Source: Kribbella monticola
GTDB lineage: Bacteria > Actinomycetota > Actinomycetes > Propionibacteriales > Kribbellaceae
Direction: 5' to 3'
Length of the DNA: 64,000 bases
Assembly (NCBI RefSeq): GCF_003261635.1
Contig: NZ_QFXK01000027.1
Location: 434,001-498,000, forward strand
Shown: positions 8,803 to 17,395 of the stretch, one piece after another
How positions within the stretch are numbered: the first letter of the stretch is position 1
Layout: each line of letters opens with the position of its first letter
Translations under genes and position numbers: made by a program
The notes under the pieces: model-generated
Told to the model about the DNA's origin: nothing
The model's database searches: none
What the model saw: only the letters and a program-made list of their open reading frames with translations

Positions 8803-9132
8803 GTGAGCATCGAGGATCTGCGGTTCGACTCGGCCGGACTCATCCCCGCCGTGGTGCAGCAGCACGACACCCGCGAGGTGCTGATGGTCGGCTGGATGGA
8901 CGCCGAAGCGGTCCGCCGTACTGCGAAGACCGGCTGGAGCACGTTCTGGTCGCGCAGCCGCCAGGAGTACTGGGTGAAGGGCGAGACGAGCGGCCACCGT
9001 CAGCAGGTCAAGCAGATCCTGGTCGACTGCGACGCCGACACCCTGCTGGTCCTGGTCGACTCCGACGGCCCGGCCTGTCACACCGGCACCCGCAGCTGCT
9101 TCGAACACGGCGAGATCGAGGTCACCGCATGA
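8803..9132 (+). CDS. hisI: Phosphoribosyl-AMP cyclohydrolase
   Basis: A 109-residue enzyme that opens the adenine ring of phosphoribosyl-AMP in histidine synthesis. It shows WMDAEA near the start, [16 protein letters not shown], the metal-binding DCDAD run and the CHTGTRSCF zinc-cysteine segment, all family hallmarks. The GTG at 8803 was preferred over the TTG at 8800 because AAGGA at 8791-8795 then has 7-base spacing. The stop overlaps the trpE start (ATGA), so a histidine gene heads this tryptophan operon. Actinobacteria commonly share enzymes between these two pathways. Confidence 0.93.
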   Translation: MSIEDLRFDSAGLIPAVVQQHDTREVLMVGWMDAEAVRRTAKTGWSTFWSRSRQEYWVKGETSGHRQQVKQILVDCDADTLLVLVDSDGPACHTGTRSCFEHGEIEVTA

Positions 9133-10625
9133 GCGTCAGCACCCCCGAGCTGGAGACCTTCCGGGAGTACGCGAAGGATCGCCGGGTGATCCCGGTGACC
9201 CGGCGCCTGCTGGCCGATGCCGAGACGCCGATCGGTGTCTACGGCAAGCTCGCCGCCGAGCGCGAGGGCACCTTCCTGCTGGAGTCCGCGGAGAACGGCG
9301 GCGTCTGGTCGCGGTACTCGTTCATCGGTGTCCGGTCGGCCGCGACCCTGACCGAGCGCGACGGCGAGGCCGTTTGGACCGGCAACCCGCCGGTCGGCCT
9401 GCCGCAGACCGGTGACCCGCTCAAGGCGCTCCGCGAGACCCTGGAGATCCTGCACACGCCCCGGCTGCCCGGCCTGCCTCCGTTGACCGGCGGCATGGTC
9501 GGCTTCCTCGGGTACGACGCGGTCCGCCGGCTCGAGCGGTTGCCCGACACAACGACCGACGACCTCGGCCTGCCCGAGCTGACGTTCCTGTTCGCGACCG
9601 ACCTGGCCGCGCTCGACCACGAGACCGGCGAGATCTGGCTGATCGCGAACGCGGTCAACTGGGACGACTCCGACGAGCGCGTCGACGAGTCGTACGCCGA
9701 TGCCGTCCGCCGCCTCGACGCGATGGAGCGCGACCTCGCCCGGCCGACCCCGTCGTACGTCGTACAGGCCGATCGGCAGGCGCAACCGGATCCGCATCGG
9801 CAGCGGTCGAGCGCGGAGTACAGGGAGGCCGTCGAGACCGCCAAGGAGGAGATCCGGGCAGGCGAGGCGTTCCAGATCGTCGTCTCGCAGCGGTTCGAAC
9901 TGCAGACCAAGGCGAGCGCGCTCGACATCTACCGGGTGCTGCGCAGGTCCAACCCGAGCCCGTACATGTACCTGGTCCGCCTGGACGGCTTCGACATCGT
10001 CGGCTCCAGCCCGGAGGCGCTGGTGAAGGTCACCGACAACAAGGTGATCCTGCACCCGATCGCCGGCACCCGGCCGCGCGGCGCGACGCCGGAGGAGGAC
10101 CACGCGCTCGAGGAAGAGCTCAAGGCGGACGCCAAGGAGCGCGCCGAGCATCTGATGCTGGTCGACCTCGGCCGCAACGACGTCGGCAAGGTCTGTGTCC
10201 CGGGCAGCGTCGAGGTGATCGACTTCATGGACGTCCGTCGCTATAGCCACGTGATGCACCTGGAGTCGACCGTGACGGGCCGGCTGGCCGCGGGGAAGAC
10301 CGCGTTCGACGCACTCACCGCCGCCTTCCCGGCCGGCACGCTGTCGGGTGCGCCGAAGCCGCGCGCGATGGAGATCATCGACAAGCTCGAAGTCACCCGG
10401 CGCGGTGTGTACGGCGGGGTCGTCGGTTACCTCGACTTCGCCGGTGACGCCGATACCGCGATCGCCATCCGTACGGCGGTGCTTCGCGGCACCACCGCCT
10501 ACGTCCAGGCCGGAGCGGGCATCGTGGCCGACTCCGACCCGGCCTCGGAAGACGCCGAGTGCCGAACCAAGGCAGCCGCGGTACTGAACGCCATCGCCGT
10601 CGCCGGAACGTTCGCCGAGATCTGA
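9129..10625 (+). CDS. trpE: Anthranilate synthase component I
   Basis: A 498-residue large subunit that converts chorismate to anthranilate using ammonia supplied by a TrpG subunit. The N-terminal domain contains LLESAENGG, the usual place of the tryptophan feedback site (LLES). The C-terminal chorismate-binding domain shows [37 protein letters not shown]-like [18 protein letters not shown] and [16 protein letters not shown]. The start is the ATG overlapping the hisI stop; a longer frame exists upstream but runs through hisI. No trpG is nearby. No leader peptide precedes it, since hisI is directly upstream. Confidence 0.95.
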   Translation: MSVSTPELETFREYAKDRRVIPVTRRLLADAETPIGVYGKLAAEREGTFLLESAENGGVWSRYSFIGVRSAATLTERDGEAVWTGNPPVGLPQTGDPLKALRETLEILHTPRLPGLPPLTGGMVGFLGYDAVRRLERLPDTTTDDLGLPELTFLFATDLAALDHETGEIWLIANAVNWDDSDERVDESYADAVRRLDAMERDLARPTPSYVVQADRQAQPDPHRQRSSAEYREAVETAKEEIRAGEAFQIVVSQRFELQTKASALDIYRVLRRSNPSPYMYLVRLDGFDIVGSSPEALVKVTDNKVILHPIAGTRPRGATPEEDHALEEELKADAKERAEHLMLVDLGRNDVGKVCVPGSVEVIDFMDVRRYSHVMHLESTVTGRLAAGKTAFDALTAAFPAGTLSGAPKPRAMEIIDKLEVTRRGVYGGVVGYLDFAGDADTAIAIRTAVLRGTTAYVQAGAGIVADSDPASEDAECRTKAAAVLNAIAVAGTFAEI

Positions 10626-11155
10626 TGCGTCCACAACGACTGGTCGACCTGCTGACCCTGGTAGCCCTTGTATTGCTGGCACTCTCGGGCTACCTCACCT
10701 GGTCGAAGGCCGACCCCGGCAGTGGCCGCCCGAAGGTGAACTTCAGCGGCTACACGGTTTCGCACGCCCCGGTGACGCTGGCCCTTGCGGCTGTGGTGGC
10801 CGTGATCATCACGAAGCTCGCCGGTACGGCGTTGCGCCGGGTGATCTCTGGCCTGCTGGTCTTCATGGGCGCCGCGGCGATCGGCGTTGCCCTGCAGGTG
10901 CGGCCCAACGCAGGCGAGTTGAGCAGGCTGCGGCCCGAGCTCAGCCAGGCGGTGACCGACCACGTCGTACTGAGCACCGGACCGGCTCCTTGGCTCGCCC
11001 TCGCGGGCGGTGTGGTGCTGTTCGCGGCCGGCGTGATCGCAGTACTGACGGCACACAGTTGGCGGCGGCCGACCGCGCGCTACGAGCGTGATCCGGCCGC
11101 GACACCGGCCGATCAGTGGAAGGCGATCGACGCGGGTGAGGACCCGACGATCTGA
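10625..11155 (+). CDS. Trp-biosynthesis-associated membrane protein (TIGR02234)
   Basis: A 176-residue membrane protein starting one base into the trpE stop (TGATG). Four hydrophobic segments lie at about residues 8-25, 45-63, 68-88 and 122-142, followed by a charged cytoplasmic tail with WRRPTARYERD and DQWKAIDAGEDPT. This matches the actinobacterial family conserved between trpE and trpC, whose biochemical role is not established. Coupled translation with trpE suggests a task linked to tryptophan or to the anthranilate synthase complex, but that is inference. Confidence 0.85.
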   Translation: MRPQRLVDLLTLVALVLLALSGYLTWSKADPGSGRPKVNFSGYTVSHAPVTLALAAVVAVIITKLAGTALRRVISGLLVFMGAAAIGVALQVRPNAGELSRLRPELSQAVTDHVVLSTGPAPWLALAGGVVLFAAGVIAVLTAHSWRRPTARYERDPAATPADQWKAIDAGEDPTI

Positions 11156-11208
11156 GTTCGGCGGGGTACCGCCACAATAGGACGGGACGACAACGAGGAG
11201 TGGCGCCA

Positions 11209-11472
11209 ATGGTGGACAATACGACCGCGGATCAAGCAGCGACTTACGAGAGCGAAGAAGCTCACGCAGGCGGCCTGCACGGCAGTACTCCGGCGGCCTG
11301 GACCGCTGTGGTGATCGTGCTCGTCGGCTTCACCCTCGGTGCCATCGCGATGGTGATGGGCCCGAACTGGGTGCTGTTCTGGATCTCCGCCGCGATCGCC
11401 GTGGCCGGTGGTCTGGTCGGCAAGGTGATGCAGCTGCTCGGCTTCGGTGCCAAGTCCAGCGACCACCACTGA
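11209..11472 (+). CDS. HGxxPAAW family small membrane protein
   Basis: An 87-residue protein whose LHGSTPAAWTAV motif (about residues 25-36) defines the HGxxPAAW family. Two transmembrane helices follow, roughly residues 34-56 and 59-78. The ATG at 11209 has GAGGAG 8 bases upstream; an in-frame GTG at 11200 overlaps that site and was rejected. Function is unknown. Its position inside the trp operon, next to the TIGR02234 membrane protein, is a known actinobacterial arrangement. Confidence 0.85.
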   Translation: MVDNTTADQAATYESEEAHAGGLHGSTPAAWTAVVIVLVGFTLGAIAMVMGPNWVLFWISAAIAVAGGLVGKVMQLLGFGAKSSDHH

Positions 11473-11487
11473 CGGACGGACCACGAC

Positions 11488-12294
11488 ATGACTGTGCTTG
11501 ACGACATTCTCGCCGGGGTCCGGGAGGACCTCGCGGAGCGCCAGGCGCGGGTCAGCCTGGACGACCTGAAGCTGGAAGCGCAGCGCAAACCCGACGCCAA
11601 GGACCCGATGCCGGTGTTCCGTGGCGACGGGATCGCGATCATCGCGGAGGTGAAGCGGTCCAGCCCGTCCAAGGGCGCGCTGGCCGACATCGCCGATCCG
11701 GCCGCGCTGGCCTACGAGTACGCCGAGGGCGGTGCCGCCGCGATCAGCGTGCTGACCGAGCAGCGCCGGTTCGGCGGCAGCCTCGAAGACCTCCGCGCGG
11801 TTCGCGGCCGGGTCGACGTACCGGTACTGCGCAAGGACTTCATCGTCTCCTCCTATCAGCTCTGGGAGGCGCGCGCGGCCGGCGCCGACATGGTGCTGCT
11901 GATCGCCGCGGCGCTGGAGCAGGAGGCCCTGGTCTCGCTGATCGAGCGGGCCACGTCGATCGGCCTGACCCCGTTGGTCGAGGTGCACGACACCGAGGAG
12001 ACCCTGCGTTCGGTGGACGCGGGAGCTCAGCTGATCGGCGTCAACAACCGCAACCTGAAGACGCTCGAGGTCGACCGGGACACCTTCGCCCGGGTCGCGC
12101 CGTCGATCCCGACCAACCTGGTCCGGGTGGCGGAGTCCGGTGTCCGCGGGCCGCATGATGTAATCGAGTTCGCGCGCGCCGGGGCCGATGTCGTCCTCGT
12201 CGGTGAAACCCTGGTGACCGGCCGCGATCCGCGCGCCTCGGTCGCCGATCTCGTCGCTGCGGGATCGCACCCCGCCATCCAGCAGCGTCACTAG
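11488..12294 (+). CDS. trpC: Indole-3-glycerol-phosphate synthase
   Basis: A 268-residue TIM barrel that closes the indole ring from 1-(2-carboxyphenylamino)-deoxyribulose 5-phosphate. Characteristic sites are [11 protein letters not shown] (catalytic Lys), [35 protein letters not shown] and [12 protein letters not shown] followed by VLVGETLV (phosphate binding). Length is normal and there is no fused TrpF domain; actinobacteria usually use the bifunctional PriA for that step. It is followed by a 123-base structured gap before trpB. Confidence 0.95.
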   Translation: MTVLDDILAGVREDLAERQARVSLDDLKLEAQRKPDAKDPMPVFRGDGIAIIAEVKRSSPSKGALADIADPAALAYEYAEGGAAAISVLTEQRRFGGSLEDLRAVRGRVDVPVLRKDFIVSSYQLWEARAAGADMVLLIAAALEQEALVSLIERATSIGLTPLVEVHDTEETLRSVDAGAQLIGVNNRNLKTLEVDRDTFARVAPSIPTNLVRVAESGVRGPHDVIEFARAGADVVLVGETLVTGRDPRASVADLVAAGSHPAIQQRH

Positions 12295-12396
12295 ACGTCT
12301 CCTCCGCTTTCCTTCCCTTCCTTGGTTCGATGAGAAAGGGAAGGAAAGCGAGGGAGCTTTGAGACGTGGTTTCCTCCGCTCCGGTGGCGGAAACCG
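12295..12396 (+). promoter_or_regulatory. Structured RNA leader between trpC and trpB (two hairpins; possible attenuator)
   Basis: Bases 12305-12319 and 12336-12350 form a perfect 15-base-pair stem with a 16-base loop. It is nested in an outer ACGTCTC/GAGACGT stem (12295-12301 with 12361-12367). A second hairpin follows at once: GGTTTCC 12368-12374 with GGAAACC 12389-12395, plus a short inner stem capped by TCCG. Both left arms contain CCTCCGCT (12301-12308 and 12373-12380), so the right arm of the first hairpin could choose partners. A GTG-started 23-codon frame at 12366-12437 has one Trp codon and overlaps the trpB start. The trpB ribosome site GGAAGG follows the second hairpin. The folding is seen; the regulatory role is inferred. 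Confidence 0.6.
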
Positions 12397-12417
12397 TGCA
12401 CTGGAAGGCGATTGACC

Positions 12418-13626
12418 ATGACTGCTGTGCTTCCTGACCAACTCGGGCACTTCGGCCGCTTCGGCGGCAGGTTCATGCCGGAGGCGCTGATCGCGCCGCT
12501 GGACGAGCTCACGAAGGCCTGGCAGGAGGCGATGGCGGACAAGGCCTTCACCGACACCTTCGAGCAGATGCTCCGCGAGTACGCCGGTACGCCGAGCCTG
12601 CTCTACGACGCGACCCGGCTGTCCGAGGTGGCCGGGGCCCGGATCCTGCTCAAGCGCGAGGACCTGAACCACACCGGCGCACACAAGATCCGCAACGTGC
12701 TCGGCCAGGCCCTGCTCACCAAGCGGATGGGCAAGACCCGCGTGATCGCCGAGACCGGCGCCGGCCAGCACGGCGTCGCGACGGCCACGGCCTGCGCGTA
12801 CCTGGATCTCGAGTGCGTCGTCTACATGGGCGAGGTCGACACCGAGCGGCAGGCCCTCAACGTCGCTCGGATGAAGCTGCTCGGCGCCGAGGTCATCCCG
12901 GTCAAGACCGGCAGCCGGACGCTGAAGGACGCCATCAACGAGGCCCTGCGCGACTGGGTCGCCAGCGTCGACAACACCCACTACCTGCTCGGTACGGCGG
13001 CCGGCGGCCACCCGTTCCCGGCGATGGTCCGCGACTTCGTCCGCGGCATCGGCGACGAGGCGCGCGCCCAGTCGCTGGAGCTCCTCGGCCGCCTGCCCGA
13101 CGCGGCGATCGCCTGTGTCGGCGGCGGTTCGAACGCGATCGGCCTGTTCGCAGCGTTCGTCCCCGATGTCGACGTGAAGCTGTTCGGTATCGAGGCCGGC
13201 GGTGACGGCTACGAGACGGGCCGGCACGCTGCGACGATCACGGCCGGCCAGATCGGCGTACTGCACGGCGCCCGGTCCTACCTGTTGCAGGACGAGGACG
13301 GACAGACGATCGAGTCGCACTCGATCTCGGCGGGCCTGGACTACCCGGGGGTCGGACCGGAGCACTCGTGGCTCGCGGAGACCGGGCGCGCGGCGTACCG
13401 GCCGGTGTCGGACGCGGACGCGATGGAGGCGTTCCGGTTGCTGGCCCGGACCGAAGGGATCATCCCGGCGATCGAGTCGGCGCACGCGATCGCCGGCACG
13501 CTGGAGATCGCCAAGGAGCTCGGCCCGGAGGCAACCCTGCTGGTCTGCCTGTCCGGCCGCGGCGACAAGGACATGGACACCGCCGGCACCTGGTTCGGCC
13601 TGATCGACGCAGAGGGCAGCAAATGA
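12418..13626 (+). CDS. trpB: Tryptophan synthase beta chain
   Basis: A 402-residue PLP enzyme that joins indole to serine. The N-terminus [12 protein letters not shown] is the usual TrpB start. [16 protein letters not shown] carries the PLP lysine (K90), [14 protein letters not shown] is the substrate carboxylate loop, [10 protein letters not shown] binds the PLP phosphate, and LSGRGDKDM closes the domain. This is the standard TrpB1 type that partners TrpA. The ATG follows a GGAAGG site; an in-frame TTG at 12412 was rejected. trpA follows with an ATGA overlap. Confidence 0.97.
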   Translation: MTAVLPDQLGHFGRFGGRFMPEALIAPLDELTKAWQEAMADKAFTDTFEQMLREYAGTPSLLYDATRLSEVAGARILLKREDLNHTGAHKIRNVLGQALLTKRMGKTRVIAETGAGQHGVATATACAYLDLECVVYMGEVDTERQALNVARMKLLGAEVIPVKTGSRTLKDAINEALRDWVASVDNTHYLLGTAAGGHPFPAMVRDFVRGIGDEARAQSLELLGRLPDAAIACVGGGSNAIGLFAAFVPDVDVKLFGIEAGGDGYETGRHAATITAGQIGVLHGARSYLLQDEDGQTIESHSISAGLDYPGVGPEHSWLAETGRAAYRPVSDADAMEAFRLLARTEGIIPAIESAHAIAGTLEIAKELGPEATLLVCLSGRGDKDMDTAGTWFGLIDAEGSK

Positions 13627-14447
13627 GCGAGTTGGTTGCCATCGGCAACGCAGGGGCGGCGATCCGGAAGGCCAACGACGAAGGCCGGGCCGGGCTGGTC
13701 GCGTACCTGCCGGCCGGCTACCCGACCATCGCCGGCGGGGTCGACGCGATCAAGGCGCTGGTCGACGGCGGCGCCGACGTGATCGAGATCGGCCTGCCCT
13801 ACAGCGACCCGGTGATGGACGGCGTGACGATCCAGCGCGCCGCCGAGATCGCGCTCGCTCAAGGACTGCGGACGCGCGACGTACTCAGCACGGTCGAGCA
13901 GGTCGCCTCGTACTCCGAGGTGCCGGTGCTCGTGATGACGTACTGGAACCCGATCGAGCGGTACGGCGTGGACCGGTTTGCGGCCGATCTCGCGGCCGCC
14001 GGGGGAGCGGGCCTGATCACGCCCGACCTGATCCCCGAGGAGGGCGCCGAATGGATCGCGGCGGCCGACAAGAACGAACTGGACAAGGTGTTCCTGGTCT
14101 CGCCGTCCTCGACCGACGACCGGATCGCCCTGACCACGGCGAACTGCCGCGGCTTCGTCTACGCCACGGCTGTGATGGGTGTCACCGGCGCGCGGGACCA
14201 GGCGTCCGACCTCGCCGCACCGCTGGTCGCCCGGACCAAGGCAGCGACCGGGATCCCGGTCGGGGTCGGTCTCGGGGTGTCCAACGGCGACCAGGCGGCG
14301 GGCGTCGCGGCGTACGCCGATGCGGTGATCGTCGGCTCCGCCTTCGTGAAGGCGCTCGACGCGGGCGGCGCGGCCGGCGTACGGGAACTGACCGAAAGCC
14401 TGGCCGAAGGCGTCCGCCGGGAACCCCGCACCTTCGCCAACCGTTAG
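13623..14447 (+). CDS. trpA: Tryptophan synthase alpha chain
   Basis: A 274-residue TIM barrel that cleaves indole-3-glycerol phosphate and channels indole to TrpB. The catalytic pair is visible as E55 in [12 protein letters not shown] and D66 in VMDGVTIQ, the same 11-residue spacing as E49/D60 of the Salmonella enzyme. [13 protein letters not shown] and [11 protein letters not shown] follow, as expected. The start overlaps the trpB stop. It ends the trp operon; the next gene begins 7 bases later and may be read through. Confidence 0.96.
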   Translation: MSELVAIGNAGAAIRKANDEGRAGLVAYLPAGYPTIAGGVDAIKALVDGGADVIEIGLPYSDPVMDGVTIQRAAEIALAQGLRTRDVLSTVEQVASYSEVPVLVMTYWNPIERYGVDRFAADLAAAGGAGLITPDLIPEEGAEWIAAADKNELDKVFLVSPSSTDDRIALTTANCRGFVYATAVMGVTGARDQASDLAAPLVARTKAATGIPVGVGLGVSNGDQAAGVAAYADAVIVGSAFVKALDAGGAAGVRELTESLAEGVRREPRTFANR

Positions 14448-14454
14448 AGCGAGC

Positions 14455-15117
14455 GTGAGTCGAAACCGGAACGCGGCCCTTTTCTTCGCCGCGGTGGCTC
14501 TGCTTGCCCTGGTGGGCTGCAGTGGCGGTCAGAAACAGACGGCGGACAACCCCGGCGGAGCGATCATCCGTACGCCGGCCGGTGATCCGAACGGGTTGCG
14601 TGGGGCAACCTTGGACCGGCCGTACGCGTTGCCGGCCAAGTCGCTGACCGACACCGACGGCAACGAGTTCAACCTGGTCACCTCGACGAAGAAGCCGGTC
14701 ACGCTGGTGTTCTTCGGCTACACGAACTGCCCGGACGTCTGCCCGACCGTGATGGCCGACGTGGCGTCCGCGCTGACCAAGCTCGATGAGCCGACCCGCA
14801 AGCAGGTCCAGTTGCTGTTCATCACCACCGATCCGGCGCGTGACACCGGGCCGGTGATCCGCAAGTACCTGGACCGCTTCGACCCGTCGTTCACCGGGCT
14901 GACCGGGACGCTGCCGCAGATCAAGGACATCGCGAAAGCGGTCGGCGTACCGGTCGAAGGGATGCAGAAGCTTCCCTCGGGTGGGTACGAGGTCGGCCAC
15001 GGCGCGCAGGTGATCGGCTTCGGCGCGGACGACAAGGCCAACGTGCTGTGGTTGTCCAACGCGTCGATCGGTGACCTGTCGCACGACTTCGGCAAGCTCG
15101 TCGCGGACAACCAGTGA
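14455..15117 (+). CDS. SCO1/SenC-family lipoprotein
   Basis: A 220-residue exported thioredoxin-fold protein. A signal sequence ends in LLALVGC, with lipid Cys22. The copper or thiol site is C92-P-D-V-C96-P, and the distal His lies in GYEVGHGAQV. SCO proteins deliver copper to the CuA centre of cytochrome oxidase or act as thiol reductases. Start GTG, 7 bases after trpA. It is tightly coupled to a MauE-like membrane protein and a DsbA-like protein, which together suggest an extracytoplasmic thiol or copper redox module. Confidence 0.88.
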   Translation: MSRNRNAALFFAAVALLALVGCSGGQKQTADNPGGAIIRTPAGDPNGLRGATLDRPYALPAKSLTDTDGNEFNLVTSTKKPVTLVFFGYTNCPDVCPTVMADVASALTKLDEPTRKQVQLLFITTDPARDTGPVIRKYLDRFDPSFTGLTGTLPQIKDIAKAVGVPVEGMQKLPSGGYEVGHGAQVIGFGADDKANVLWLSNASIGDLSHDFGKLVADNQ

Positions 15118-15572
15118 AGGTTTGGCTGTCCCTGGTCGCCCGGCTGGTCCTGGGCGGCGTGATGGTGGTGGCCGGCGCACTCAAGGTGCCCGATCCGGAG
15201 ACGGCGACCCAGGCCGTTCGCGCCTACGAGTTGCTGCCGGCCTCGCTGGACGCTCCGGTCGGGCTGATCCTCCCGTTCCTGGAGATCGCGATCGGACTGT
15301 TGCTGATCGTCGGTTTCGGGGTCCGCTGGGCCGCGTTCGCCGCCGGTGTCTTCATGGTGGTCTTCATCGCCGCGGTGTCGTCGGCCTGGGCTCGCGGCCT
15401 CGCGATCGACTGCGGCTGCTTCGGCGGCGGCGGTCAGGTCGCACCCGGCCAGACGAAGTACCTGCAGGAGATCCTGCGGGACGTCGGACTGCTGGCGCTC
15501 GCGGGGTGGCTGTGGTTCACGCCGCAGAGCAAGTTCGCACTCGAACCGTCTACAGGAGTCGTCGCGCCGTGA
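15114..15572 (+). CDS. MauE/DoxX-family membrane protein
   Basis: A 152-residue four-helix membrane protein with segments at about residues 5-20, 45-65, 70-95 and 120-138. It has a KVPDPETATQAVRAYELLP loop and a C-G-C-F motif in AIDCGCFGGGG. MauE proteins are thought to help form disulfides or reduce exported proteins; the paired cysteines are consistent. The GTG start overlaps the SCO stop by 4 bases, and its own stop overlaps the DsbA-like start. Confidence 0.85.
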   Translation: MKVWLSLVARLVLGGVMVVAGALKVPDPETATQAVRAYELLPASLDAPVGLILPFLEIAIGLLLIVGFGVRWAAFAAGVFMVVFIAAVSSAWARGLAIDCGCFGGGGQVAPGQTKYLQEILRDVGLLALAGWLWFTPQSKFALEPSTGVVAP

Positions 15573-16255
15573 GTAACCCGTTGTTGCAGGAGAGGCGCCG
15601 GCGGATCTCGCCCGGCATCGTCGTGGTCGTCGTCCTGGTGCTCGCCATCGTCGCCGCGGTCGGTGTCGACTACTGGCGCAAGCACTCCAAAGTCGAGGTG
15701 ACGGCGAACGGCCGGCCCGAGCCCGCCGTGATCACCGGTCCCGGTACCGACGGCAAGGGCATCACCATCGGCAAGACCGGCGCCAAGTCGAACATCGACC
15801 TGTACCTCGACTTCCGCTGCCCGCACTGCGAGGAGTTCGAGACCGCGACCGGTGCGACGCTGGACAAGCTGGTCGAGGACGGGACGGCGACCATCACGTA
15901 CTGGCCGCTGGCGTTCGTCAGCCCGGAGGACTCGCCGCGACTGGCCAACGCCTTCGCCGCCTCGGCCGCGAACGGCAAGGCGCTCAGCTTCGTCGACGCG
16001 GTCTACGGCGACTTCTCCAAGGCCTGGACCACCGACCAGTTGATGCAGCTCGGCACGCAACTGGGGATCAACGACGCGAAGTACCAGGCCGCGGTGAACG
16101 GCAACAGCTACGCCGGCTGGCTCGACTCGATCTCGAACGCCTCGACCGACCGCAAGGTCACTGGTACGCCGACGGCGTTCGTCAATGGCAAGCAGGTGGA
16201 CCCCGGCAAGATGACGCCGGACGGCATCAAGGCCGCAGTCGAGTCTTCATCGTGA
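15569..16255 (+). CDS. DsbA-family thioredoxin-fold protein, membrane anchored
   Basis: A 228-residue protein with one N-terminal transmembrane anchor (about residues 15-35) and an extracytoplasmic thioredoxin domain containing C84-P-H-C87 in LDFRCPHCEEFE. The insert and the VTGTPTAFVNGKQV cis-Pro segment match the DSBA-like thioredoxin_4 group common in actinobacteria. It presumably forms or reshuffles disulfides in exported proteins, with MauE as a membrane partner (inference). The GTG start overlaps the upstream stop; the longer in-phase frame is read-through. Confidence 0.9.
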   Translation: MSNPLLQERRRRISPGIVVVVVLVLAIVAAVGVDYWRKHSKVEVTANGRPEPAVITGPGTDGKGITIGKTGAKSNIDLYLDFRCPHCEEFETATGATLDKLVEDGTATITYWPLAFVSPEDSPRLANAFAASAANGKALSFVDAVYGDFSKAWTTDQLMQLGTQLGINDAKYQAAVNGNSYAGWLDSISNASTDRKVTGTPTAFVNGKQVDPGKMTPDGIKAAVESSS

Positions 16256-16289
16256 CCGGCCGTCGGTGGTCGCGGTGAGGGCGGTCGAG

Positions 16290-16295
16290 TAGCGT
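16290..16295 (+). promoter_or_regulatory. Possible -10 box for lgt
   Basis: TAGCGT lies 11 bases before the lgt ATG and no ribosome site is visible between them. This suggests a start with a very short leader. No clear -35. Confidence 0.3.
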
Positions 16296-16306
16296 GCATC
16301 TTTGCC

Positions 16307-17395
16307 ATGTCTAGTCAGCTTCCCGCCGTGGTCGTGCCGGCATTCATCCCCAGTCCCAGCCAGGGTGTCTGGCACCTCGGTCCGTTGCCGTTGCGCGCGT
16401 ACGCGATCTGCATCCTGATCGGCATCTTCGCCGGTTACTGGCTCGGCCGGAAGCGCTGGGTGGCCCGGGGCGGCTCGCCCGAGGTGCTCGCCGACATCAT
16501 CATGTGGGCGGTGCCGTTCGGGCTGGTCGGGGCGCGGATCTACCACGTGATCACCGACAACGAGCTGTACTTCGGCGAGGGCAAGCACCCGATCGACGCG
16601 CTGAAGATCTGGCACGGCGGGCTCGGCATCTGGGGCGCCGTCGCCTTCGGCGCACTCGGTGCGTGGATCGCCTGCCGCCGGCACAAGGTGCCGTTCCTGG
16701 CCGTCGCGGACGTGATGGCGCCGGGGGTCGCGCTCGCCCAGGTGGTCGGCCGGTTCGGCAACTACTTCAACCAGGAGCTCTTCGGCAAGCCGACGACGCA
16801 CTGGTGGGGTCTCAAGATCGACGTCGCGCACCGGCCGGAAGGATACGTCGACTTCGCCACCTTCCACCCGACCTTCCTGTACGAAGCGATCTGGAACCTC
16901 GGCGTCGTCGCACTGGTGATCCTCGTCGACAAGCGCTACAAACTCGGCCACGGCCGCGCCTTCGCCCTGTACGTCGCCGGCTACACCGCGGGTCGCGCCT
17001 GGATCGAAAACCTCCGCATCGACACCGTCAACCACTTCGCCGGCCTCCGCCTGAATGTGTGGACAGCCCTCATCCTGTTCGTCCTGGCGGTCGCCTACCT
17101 GATCATCACCACCCGCACCAACCCCGGCCAGGAAGACGTCGCCACCCCGGTTCCCGCCCCGGACGGCTCCGAGCCCGTCCCGGGTGACGAGGACGTCGTC
17201 ATCGTGGGCGAGTCCGAGATCTCCGATGACGACGTCCCAGCTGGTTCTGCTGAATCTTCGGACGAGGACGACAAGGCGAAGGTCGACGCGAAGGTGACTT
17301 CCGAGCCGCCGACCGAAGCTACACCTGCGCCCTCGTCTTCCTCCTCGTCCTCGTCCCCGGAGGAGGGGTCGTCGAAGGTTGACGGGGGATCGTGA
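16307..17395 (+). CDS. lgt: Prolipoprotein diacylglyceryl transferase
   Basis: A 362-residue membrane enzyme that adds diacylglycerol to the lipobox cysteine of prolipoproteins. Seven hydrophobic segments fill residues 22-285. The Lgt signature GRFGNYFNQELFG and the HGGLGIWGAVAFG region are present. Beyond residue 285 there is a roughly 75-residue acidic, Ser/Pro-rich cytoplasmic tail ending in a poly-Ser run. Such tails are common in actinobacterial Lgt and absent from the E. coli enzyme. Several lipoproteins in this window (SCO, LivK-like, 44.1 kb, sugar-binding) are its likely substrates. The stop overlaps the next start. Confidence 0.95.
   Translation: MSSQLPAVVVPAFIPSPSQGVWHLGPLPLRAYAICILIGIFAGYWLGRKRWVARGGSPEVLADIIMWAVPFGLVGARIYHVITDNELYFGEGKHPIDALKIWHGGLGIWGAVAFGALGAWIACRRHKVPFLAVADVMAPGVALAQVVGRFGNYFNQELFGKPTTHWWGLKIDVAHRPEGYVDFATFHPTFLYEAIWNLGVVALVILVDKRYKLGHGRAFALYVAGYTAGRAWIENLRIDTVNHFAGLRLNVWTALILFVLAVAYLIITTRTNPGQEDVATPVPAPDGSEPVPGDEDVVIVGESEISDDDVPAGSAESSDEDDKAKVDAKVTSEPPTEATPAPSSSSSSSSPEEGSSKVDGGS

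Noticed and set aside
8736..9128. An N-terminal extension of trpE
   Set aside because: The extended frame runs through hisI in another phase; the ATG overlapping the hisI stop gives normal TrpE length.
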